From NCBI GenBank assembly GCA_937944075.1, contig CALDZZ010000147.1:1-18911 (forward strand): a DNA stretch of 18,911 nucleotides, in the 5' to 3' direction. Source of the stretch: an uncultured Rhizobiaceae group bacterium. GTDB taxonomy: Bacteria; Pseudomonadota; Alphaproteobacteria; Rhizobiales; Rhizobiaceae. Below the pieces are notes generated by a model that saw nothing but the letters and a program-made list of their open reading frames with translations, had not been told where the DNA came from and ran no database searches. A program made the translations under genes and the position numbers. Below, in pieces: positions 13,346-18,911 of this stretch (position 1 is the stretch's first letter; each line of letters starts with the position of its first letter).

Positions 13346-14746
13346 TTAATCGAATGACTTGACGATATCTTCCGTCATTTTCTTGGCATCACCCAAAAGC
13401 ATCATGGTTCCATCCTTGTAGAACAGCGAATTGTCGATGCCAGCATATCCGGAACTGAGTGAGCGCTTTACGAACAGACAAGTGGTAGCCTTGTCCACAT
13501 CGAGAATAGGCATGCCGTAAATTGGCGAAGACGGGTCATCGCGTGCAGCAGGGTTGGTCACATCATTGGCACCAATGACATAGACCACATCAGCTTGCGA
13601 GAATTCACCATTGATGTCCTCAAGTTCAAAGACCTCATCATAGGAAACATTGGCTTCTGCAAGCAAAACGTTCATGTGACCCGGCATACGACCAGCGACC
13701 GGATGAATGGCGTATTTGACTTCAACACCCTCTTCCTTGAGCTTGTCACCCAATTCGCGCAGCGAGTGCTGAGCCTGTGCAACCGCCATGCCGTAACCCG
13801 GCACGATGATTACCTTGCCAGCGTTCTTCATGAGGAAAGCAGCATCATCAGCAGAACCCTGCTTGACCGTGCGGTCGATACCATCATCACTGGCACCGCC
13901 TGCAGCAGCATCATCCCCACCAAAGCCACCCAGAATAACCGAGATGAACGAGCGGTTCATGCTTTTACACATGATGTAGGAAAGAATGGCACCGGAAGAA
14001 CCAACCAGCGCACCTGTAATGATGAGTGCCAGATTGCCGAGCGTGAAGCCGATACCAGCAGCAGCCCAACCTGAATATGAATTCAGCATGGAAACAACTA
14101 CCGGCATATCCGCGCCACCAATCGGTATGATAAGTAAAATACCAATTGCGAACGAAAGGATTGTAATCAGCCAGAAGAGCGTCGTGCTTTCGGTTTGCAC
14201 AAAGGCAATTGAAAGGATCACCAGTACAACAGCCAGTGCGATATTGATCAAATGCCGGTTTGGCAACATGATCGGCGCACCGGACATGCGGCCATCCAGT
14301 TTTGCAAACGCAATGACAGAACCGGTAAAGGTTACAGCACCAATCGCAACACCCAGCACCATTTCAATCAGGCTGGCTGTCTTGATACCGTCAGCGCCCA
14401 TGATGCCAAATGCTTCTGGTGCGTAAAGAGCAGCACCTGCGACCATCACGGCCGCCATACCCACGAGCGAGTGAAAACCCGCTACCAGTTGGGGCATGGA
14501 TGTCATCGGAATGGTTCGTGCAATATAAGCACCTGCACCACCACCGATTGCCAGACCAAATATAATCATGACCCAGCCACCAAAGGTTGGAGCGGCCAGG
14601 AATAGCGTTGTGAGGATTGCAATCCCCATACCGACCATTCCGTAAAGATTACCCTGACGTGATGTTTCAGGATGTGAAAGACCTCTAAGAGCCATGATGA
14701 ACAATACACCAGAGACGAGGTAAAGAAGTGCGGTAAAGTTTTCCAT
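13346..14746 (-). CDS. pntB: NAD(P) transhydrogenase subunit beta
   Basis: A 466-residue PntB of normal length. It makes most of the membrane channel (domain II, about residues 1-275, eight to nine membrane segments) and the NADP(H)-binding domain III (about 290-466). H92 in GFHSLVGMAA corresponds to the E. coli beta-His91 needed for proton transfer. Domain III shows VPGYGMAVAQAQ (NADP fingerprint), HPVAGRMPGHMNVLLAEA and YVIGANDVTNPAARDDP. With PntAA and PntAB it drives NADPH formation from NADH and NADP using the proton gradient. It starts 1 base after the pntAB stop, with AAGGAG inside the end of pntAB, so translation is coupled. Nothing is missing. Confidence 0.97.
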   Translation of the reverse strand: MENFTALLYLVSGVLFIMALRGLSHPETSRQGNLYGMVGMGIAILTTLFLAAPTFGGWVMIIFGLAIGGGAGAYIARTIPMTSMPQLVAGFHSLVGMAAVMVAGAALYAPEAFGIMGADGIKTASLIEMVLGVAIGAVTFTGSVIAFAKLDGRMSGAPIMLPNRHLINIALAVVLVILSIAFVQTESTTLFWLITILSFAIGILLIIPIGGADMPVVVSMLNSYSGWAAAGIGFTLGNLALIITGALVGSSGAILSYIMCKSMNRSFISVILGGFGGDDAAAGGASDDGIDRTVKQGSADDAAFLMKNAGKVIIVPGYGMAVAQAQHSLRELGDKLKEEGVEVKYAIHPVAGRMPGHMNVLLAEANVSYDEVFELEDINGEFSQADVVYVIGANDVTNPAARDDPSSPIYGMPILDVDKATTCLFVKRSLSSGYAGIDNSLFYKDGTMMLLGDAKKMTEDIVKSFD

Positions 14747-14747
14747 C

Positions 14748-15857
14748 TTAGCGCTCCTTCTTCTTGTACATTGCGAGCATTCGCTGGGTCACGAGGAACC
14801 CTCCAAAAATATTAACTGCGGCCAGCACCAAAGCGATGAAACCAAGAGTTGTTGCTGCAGCACCTGCGGCCTGAATTCCGACTGCCAGAATGGCACCCAC
14901 AACAATAACGGATGAAATGGCGTTCGTAACAGCCATCAGCGGTGTATGAAGTGCCGGAGTTACCGACCAGACAACATAGTACCCAACGAAAATCGCCATC
15001 ACAAAAATGGCAAACTGGAATACAAATGGATCGATTGCACCACCGGTTACAGCGTTAACGGCTTGACCGGCAGCTTCTGCTACCGGGCTGTCAGACACAT
15101 TTTGCACCTGCGCGGCTACGCCAGCTGCAGCATCACCTGCTGTTTGCGTGATACCGCTGGCTGCATCCTTGACAGTTTCAACAAGACTGCTTGCTGCCTC
15201 GCCGGTTGCTTCGGCTGCATCGCCAACAACTTCCTTGGTGGTTTCAACAACTGCGCTTGCAGCTTCACCGGTTGTTTCAACCGCATCACCTGCGATTTCC
15301 TTGGTTGTTTCAACCACCGCACTTGCGGCTTCACCGGTTGCTTCAACTGCGTCACCGGTTACTTCCTTCGTTGTTTCCACAATTTTGGATGCAGCACCAG
15401 AAACGGACCCGGCAACACCTTCTGCAATTGAAGTTGTGCCTTCAGCTGCATCAGAGACAGCCTCCTTCACAGTATCAACCAGACTGCCTTCCTCAGCAGT
15501 TTCCTGAACAGCTTGCGAGGTTTCTTCACCAGCAGGTTCGGCTTCTTCTGTTTTGATCAGGACCGTTTCGCCTTCAGTTGCACTTTCTTCAGGCACAACC
15601 TCTTCAACGGCAACTTCTTCAGTTACAGTTTCTTCAGGCGCTGCCTCTTCAGTTACTTCAACTTCCGGAGCAGGTTCAACAGGGGCTGGTTCAACACTGG
15701 CAGCCGCCTGCGCTTCCTTGGCAGCATTGGCTGCTTCAATCGCACGATTTGATAGCGTCTCAGCTTGCGCAGCAGCAGCCTCTGCCTGTGCGGCAAGATC
15801 GCTGGCCTGCTTTACAAGCGCCTCGACGGTTGCGTTTGTTGTATTGGTATCACTCAT
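14748..15857 (-). CDS. pntAB: NAD(P) transhydrogenase subunit alpha part 2 with long repeat-bearing N-terminal extension
   Basis: A 369-residue protein. Only the last 94 residues (about 276-369, DPFVFQFAIFVMAIFVGYYVVW through VNIFGGFLVTQRML) are the known PntAB membrane domain with three to four helices. The first 275 residues form three zones. Residues 1-52 are an alanine-rich coiled coil; 53-125 are an acidic Pro/Glu/Val stretch; 126-275 are an amphipathic Ala/Thr/Glu/Gly region with four tandem 22-residue repeats (154-240, unit like GEAASAVVETTKEVVGDAAEAT). Each 22-mer is two 11-mers, as in LEA or apolipoprotein-like helices. Canonical PntAB is about 100-140 residues. The ATG overlaps the pntAA stop (ATGA) and has GGGAGG upstream, so the extension is translated. 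Membrane-domain identity is certain; the extension's role is unknown. Confidence 0.93.
   Translation of the reverse strand: MSDTNTTNATVEALVKQASDLAAQAEAAAAQAETLSNRAIEAANAAKEAQAAASVEPAPVEPAPEVEVTEEAAPEETVTEEVAVEEVVPEESATEGETVLIKTEEAEPAGEETSQAVQETAEEGSLVDTVKEAVSDAAEGTTSIAEGVAGSVSGAASKIVETTKEVTGDAVEATGEAASAVVETTKEIAGDAVETTGEAASAVVETTKEVVGDAAEATGEAASSLVETVKDAASGITQTAGDAAAGVAAQVQNVSDSPVAEAAGQAVNAVTGGAIDPFVFQFAIFVMAIFVGYYVVWSVTPALHTPLMAVTNAISSVIVVGAILAVGIQAAGAAATTLGFIALVLAAVNIFGGFLVTQRMLAMYKKKER
15138..15398 (-). repeat. Tandem 66-bp repeats inside pntAB
   Basis: Four in-frame units occur at 15336-15398 (63 bases), 15270-15335, 15204-15269 and 15138-15203. They encode residues 154-174, 175-196, 197-218 and 219-240. 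The middle two are nearly identical at protein level (GEAASAVVETTKE shared) and share long identical DNA stretches around GCTTCACCGGTTG on the plus strand. The outer units are more diverged, as expected for tandem expansion by slippage or unequal exchange. A length that is a multiple of three keeps the frame. Confidence 0.85.
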
Positions 15858-17002
15858 GAGGTACCTCCCTCAGATTTGGCATCAGTAAAATTTGGATGAA
15901 CAACCTTGCCGTCATGTGTCAGCAATGTCGCGGAAACCAGTTCATCTTCAAGATCAAGGGAAATCGAACCGCTTTCCTTGTCAATCATGGTTTCAAGGAA
16001 TGCCAGAAGGTTCTTGGCGTATAAAAGCGATGCAGAAGCGGCAATGCGTCCAGGCATGTTCAAGTGCCCTACAATGGATACATCCCCTACCTTGACAATC
16101 TCACCGGCTTTTGCACCTTCAACATTCCCGCCACGCTCAACCGCAAGGTCAACCAGAACAGAACCAGGCTGCATGGACTTCACCATGTCCTTGGTAATGA
16201 GTTTTGGAGCAGGCCTGCCCGGAATAAGCGCTGTGGTAATCACGATATCCTGTTTGGCGATGTGCGAAGCAACCAGCTCAGCCTGTTTTGCCTTGTATTC
16301 ATCAGACATTTCCTTGGCATATCCGCCAGAGGTTTCTGCCTGTTTAAACTCGTCATCTTCAACCGCGATGAATTTCGCACCAAGGGATTCAACCTGTTCC
16401 TTGGCAGCAGGACGAACATCCGTTGCAGTTACAACCGCCCCCAGCCGTCTCGCTGTTGCAATCGCCTGCAATCCGGCAACGCCAGCGCCCATGACAAAAC
16501 ACTTGGCAGCAGCGACCGTTCCAGCCGCCGTCATCATCATTGGAAGCGCTCTTGCATAATTTGCAGCGCCCTCAACAACAGCCTGATAACCGGCAAGATT
16601 GGCCTGTGAGGAAAGAACATCCATGGATTGTGCCCGGGTGATGCGAGGCATGAATTCCATTGCAAAGGCGCTAAGACCGGCTTTTGCCATTGCCTCGACG
16701 TCCTTCTCGTTTCCATATGGATCCATGGAAGCAAGAACAATCGCACCTTTTTTGTATTTTTTGGCTTCGGCAGGACTTGGGCGCAATACCTTGAGGACAA
16801 CGTCAGCACTTCCAGCAGATTTTGCGTCTGAGATTGACGCCCCTGCCTGCTTGAACGCATCGTCAGTAATATTTGAAAGCTCTCCGGCCCCCTTTTCAAT
16901 GCTGACATTGCACCCGTGTGCAATCAGCCTTTTTACAGTATCGGGCGAAGCGGCAACGCGCGTCTCCGAAGCGGTGGTTTCCTTGGGGATAAAAATATTC
17001 AT
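15854..17002 (-). CDS. pntAA: NAD(P) transhydrogenase subunit alpha part 1 (NAD-binding)
   Basis: A 382-residue soluble domain I of the split transhydrogenase, homologous to alanine dehydrogenase. It opens MNIFIPKETTASETRVAASPDTV. The signature PRITRAQSMDVLSSQANLAGYQAV (119-142) contains the arginine, glutamine, aspartate and serine that contact nicotinamide. VMGAGVAGLQA (170-180) is the NAD Rossmann loop and D195 binds ribose. The mobile loop region lies about 220-240. It binds NAD(H) on the cytoplasmic face. The frame is open 14 codons further upstream, but the family start is the ATG at 17000-17002, with AAAGG 8 bases before it. The stop overlaps the pntAB start by four bases. The split between PntAA and PntAB is usual in alphaproteobacteria. 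Confidence 0.96.
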   Translation of the reverse strand: MNIFIPKETTASETRVAASPDTVKRLIAHGCNVSIEKGAGELSNITDDAFKQAGASISDAKSAGSADVVLKVLRPSPAEAKKYKKGAIVLASMDPYGNEKDVEAMAKAGLSAFAMEFMPRITRAQSMDVLSSQANLAGYQAVVEGAANYARALPMMMTAAGTVAAAKCFVMGAGVAGLQAIATARRLGAVVTATDVRPAAKEQVESLGAKFIAVEDDEFKQAETSGGYAKEMSDEYKAKQAELVASHIAKQDIVITTALIPGRPAPKLITKDMVKSMQPGSVLVDLAVERGGNVEGAKAGEIVKVGDVSIVGHLNMPGRIAASASLLYAKNLLAFLETMIDKESGSISLDLEDELVSATLLTHDGKVVHPNFTDAKSEGGTS

Positions 17003-17005
17003 ACA

Positions 17006-17070
17006 GCTACCTTTAATGTATTGGCACGCGCAAATGGGCACCACCTATCAATGTTTGAAATAGGTAGCGT
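17006..17070 (-). promoter_or_regulatory. pntAA leader with two competing stems
   Basis: In the minus-strand transcript the segment at 17060-17069 (CGCTACCTAT) can pair with 17039-17048 (ATAGGTGGTG) over ten positions including two G-U pairs. Its inner part GCTACCT (17062-17068) can instead pair perfectly over seven bases with AGGTAGC (17006-17012), which contains part of the AAAGG ribosome-binding site. The two pairings exclude each other: one leaves the site free and the other hides it. This resembles a translational switch, but no known riboswitch or protein site is recognised. Confidence 0.38.
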
Positions 17071-17127
17071 CATTTGGGCAGGTTTGTAGTGTTTACGCGA
17101 TATAAATAGCTGTTTAAGTGAAAGCCG

Positions 17128-17346
17128 CTAGAGAGCGAACCAGCAAGCCACCATCAAAACTATAAATAAAAGCGTACCTCCAATTAGGCCTCCACCAGCG
17201 AAGAAGCCGAAAGCCATGGCAACAAGAATTGCCACACATATAGCAGTTGTCCAAATAGAAAACTTTATGAAGATATCATATGTCTTCTCATGCTCAGGAT
17301 AATCCATTGCATTGGCGGGCTCGGTTTTTTTTGCTTTTTTAGCCAT
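17128..17346 (-). CDS. aa3-type cytochrome c oxidase subunit IV
   Basis: A 72-residue protein of the bacterial aa3-oxidase subunit IV family (PF07835 type). The basic N-terminus MAKKAKKTEPANAM leads to the diagnostic MDYPEHEKTYDIFIKFSIW, one or two hydrophobic segments and a short end. It is a small accessory subunit of the terminal oxidase in the inner membrane. The start at 17344-17346 is chosen because GGAG lies 7 bases upstream; the frame opens 8 codons earlier without support. It precedes pntAA on the same strand by 125 bases, a pairing I recall as common in alphaproteobacteria. The main oxidase genes are not in this window. Confidence 0.9.
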   Translation of the reverse strand: MAKKAKKTEPANAMDYPEHEKTYDIFIKFSIWTTAICVAILVAMAFGFFAGGGLIGGTLLFIVLMVACWFAL

Positions 17347-17442
17347 TTGGCAACTCCAAAATTCTCTCAAATTTCCGCTCTAACCTGTGAATCGGTCATG
17401 GGCGGATTTAAAGTCCAGATATTTCAGTGTTCTTTAACAACA

Positions 17443-17808
17443 TCAGGCAGTTCTGCGCAATGAAAATTTATTGCCACTCACATCTACGCAATCAAGCTGG
17501 TTATCGTCCGGCTTGATACACTCTGCCTGATTGGAGCGTCCGCTTATTTTCCCGACCCAGTTTATTTGAACCCGGTCCGAAGAAAGCGCAATATAAGTGC
17601 CTTCTGAAATAATGTTTCCGGTATCATTGGCAACCGCCTTGAACTCACCATTTGCAAGCTGGGCAACATAAATGCCATCACTGGACGCCCAATTTCCGTT
17701 CAAGAGAGGTGGTCCAGCCAGCTCCTTGTTGTTTTGACATGCTGCAAGCAGGCCCAACAAGACAAGCGACCCCGCACCAAGAGTTGATTTTCCTATACGC
17801 ATAGACAT
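17443..17808 (-). CDS. Omp10-like outer-membrane lipoprotein
   Basis: A 121-residue lipoprotein. The signal peptide ends LLGLLAAC, with the lipidated cysteine at 24. The mature part LNGNWASSDGIYVAQLANGEFKAVANDTGNIISEGTYIALSSDRVQINW...CIKPDDNQLDCVDVSGNKFSLRR follows, position by position, the pattern I remember for Brucella Omp10 (W-DPNGIAS, G-F--R--DTNE-LAEG-Y, NC--V--TQLNC---G--FSL-R). Two cysteines in the mature part match. Omp10 is a surface lipoprotein of incompletely known function. I chose the ATG at 17806-17808, with AAGGA 8 bases upstream; the frame opens 23 codons earlier, overlapping the peptidase stop, but without an SD or a good signal peptide. It follows the peptidase gene by 65 bases. 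Confidence 0.72.
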   Translation of the reverse strand: MSMRIGKSTLGAGSLVLLGLLAACQNNKELAGPPLLNGNWASSDGIYVAQLANGEFKAVANDTGNIISEGTYIALSSDRVQINWVGKISGRSNQAECIKPDDNQLDCVDVSGNKFSLRRTA

Positions 17809-17873
17809 TTTAGAAATCCTTTTTTCCCCTGTATCCCTGTGTACCTTGATATTATGGTTACCAAACGTCAAGG

Positions 17874-18911
17874 TCAAGATTGAGATTCAAGCGCCTCGAG
17901 TTCATCAATAAGACCGGAGATCATCGCCAGACCCTTGTGCCAGAATTGCGGGTCTGAGGCATCCAGCCCAAAGGGTTTCAACAGCTCGCTATGGTGCTTG
18001 GTGCCACCGGCCTTCAACAAATCAAAATATTTTTCCTGAAATCCGGTTTCAGCATTTTCATAAACCGCATAGAGCGAGTTAACCAGACAATCACCAAACG
18101 CATAGGCATATACATAAAATGGTGAATGCACAAAATGCGGAATGTAAGACCAATAAGGCCTGTAGTCATAGCCAAATTCAAAAACCGGCCCCAGGCTATC
18201 ACCTTGTATTGAAAGCCAGAATTCACCCAGGTCGTCCGCCGTTAATTCACCCTGCTTGCGGGCTTCATGAACCTTGCGCTCAAACATGTAAAACGCAATC
18301 TGGCGCACAACCGTGTTGAGCATGTCCTCGACTTTCTGGGCAAGCATCGCCTTTCGTTCTTCAACCGTTTCACATCTGGAAAGCAAAGACCTGAACGTCA
18401 GCATTTCACCAAAAACGCTGGCGGTTTCTGCCAGCGTCAGTGGCGTTTGTGCCATAAGCGCACCTTGCGATCCGGCCAAAACCTGATGCACCCCATGCCC
18501 CAGCTCATGCGCAAGCGTCATGACGTCACGAGGCTTTCCCAGATAATTCATGAGGATATAGGGATGAGCGGAAGGAACGGTCGGATGGGCAAAGGCACCA
18601 GGCGCCTTGCCGGCTCGTACTGGCGCATCAATCCAGTTTTGATCAAAAAAGCGGCCTGCAATATTTGCCATTTCTGGAGAAAAACCCGAATAGGCATCCA
18701 GAATGGTATCGCGTGCCTCGCTCCAGCCGATCAACCGTTTATCAGACATTGGCAGCGGTGCATTCCTGTCCCAATGCTGCATGGTTTCAAGCCCCAGCCA
18801 CTTGGCCTTCATGGCATAATATCTGTGGGAAAGGTTTGGGAAAGAAGCCTCGACGGCATCAACAAGCGCGTTGACAACCTCCCGCTCCACACGGTTTGCC
18901 AAATGTCTGCC
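17874..18911 (-). CDS. M3-family oligoendopeptidase F-like, partial (N-terminus outside window)
   Basis: The C-terminal 345 residues of a zinc metallopeptidase of family M3. The frame is open to the window edge (reading GRHLANRVERE), so the TTG at 18902 is not the true start and roughly the N-terminal 40 percent of a normal protein of about 610-620 residues is missing. The zinc motif HELGH is encoded at 18495-18509 in the context MTLAHELGHGVHQVLAG. The third ligand lies in LAETASVFGEM, and the substrate-channel HSPFYVYAYAFGD motif is also present. Such enzymes cut short peptides in the cytoplasm. It is first in the visible minus-strand series leading to the Omp10-like gene. Confidence 0.93.
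   Translation of the reverse strand, partial: GRHLANRVEREVVNALVDAVEASFPNLSHRYYAMKAKWLGLETMQHWDRNAPLPMSDKRLIGWSEARDTILDAYSGFSPEMANIAGRFFDQNWIDAPVRAGKAPGAFAHPTVPSAHPYILMNYLGKPRDVMTLAHELGHGVHQVLAGSQGALMAQTPLTLAETASVFGEMLTFRSLLSRCETVEERKAMLAQKVEDMLNTVVRQIAFYMFERKVHEARKQGELTADDLGEFWLSIQGDSLGPVFEFGYDYRPYWSYIPHFVHSPFYVYAYAFGDCLVNSLYAVYENAETGFQEKYFDLLKAGGTKHHSELLKPFGLDASDPQFWHKGLAMISGLIDELEALESQS

Noticed and set aside
15138..15398. CRISPR-like regular repetition
   Set aside because: The 66-bp units are adjoining, in frame and coding, with no unique spacers.
15148..15888. Several long plus-strand frames opposite pntAB with biased composition
   Set aside because: Their odd Ser/Thr/Ala- or Leu/Gln-rich make-up comes from reading the pntAB repeats in the wrong strand; none has a start region.
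17003..17044. Upstream start for pntAA (14 extra codons)
   Set aside because: The conserved N-terminus starts at MNIFIPKET with a proper ribosome-binding site; the extension would run through the leader structure.
17809..17877. Upstream start for the Omp10-like gene
   Set aside because: It would place 23 polar residues before the lipoprotein signal and has no SD; the ATG at 17808 has AAGGA at proper distance.

Overview
The window looks like core chromosome of an alphaproteobacterium, most likely of the Rhizobiales (Hyphomicrobiales) type. Several things point there. The transhydrogenase alpha subunit is split into two genes next to the tiny aa3-oxidase subunit IV gene. The bS21 protein has the Rhizobiales-type MQVLVRDNN N-terminus. 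There is an Omp10-like lipoprotein, a DUF465 protein, a purE-purK-rpsU-TPR lipoprotein series, and a MotA/MotB-like pair followed by a KsdD-like flavoprotein. I see no phage genes, transposases, tRNA, rRNA or CRISPR array. Placement below order level would be a guess.

Layout. (a) 130-3805, minus: a tight three-gene operon of a MotA/ExbB-like proton-channel protein, a MotB/OmpA-like peptidoglycan-binding protein, and an FAD-binding dehydrogenase. (b) 3982-6161, minus: elongation factor P, then an inositol-monophosphatase-family enzyme, then a LysE-type exporter. (c) 6276-7942, minus: a ThiE/TenI-like barrel protein translationally coupled to a secreted Sel1-repeat protein. (d) 8037-8213, minus: a DUF465 protein with a clear terminator. 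(e) 8442-11404, plus: purE-purK, rpsU with a forced TTG start, and a TPR lipoprotein with its own promoter. This is the only plus-strand block. (f) 11418-12513, minus: an AT-rich segment with an unrecognised lipoprotein, a good promoter and several dyad and direct-repeat motifs. (g) 12514-18911, minus: M3 oligoendopeptidase (cut by the window edge), Omp10-like lipoprotein, cytochrome oxidase subunit IV, pntAA-pntAB-pntB, and an alpha/beta hydrolase.

How the genes work together. The pnt genes encode the proton-translocating NAD(P) transhydrogenase, which uses the proton-motive force to make NADPH. The neighbouring oxidase subunit belongs to the respiratory complex that helps build that force. 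purE and purK together carry out the bicarbonate-dependent carboxylation step of purine synthesis. The MotA/MotB-like pair should form a proton-driven envelope motor, not a flagellar one, anchored to peptidoglycan.

Most of the content is conserved housekeeping and I found no convincing defence, mobile or biosynthetic system. The most unusual items are: the transhydrogenase membrane subunit PntAB with an extension of about 275 residues that includes tandem 22-residue repeats; two mutually exclusive RNA pairings in the pntAA leader, one of which covers the ribosome-binding site; the AT-rich orphan-lipoprotein segment with a dense regulatory region; and a ThiE-like protein that seems to lack catalytic motifs.
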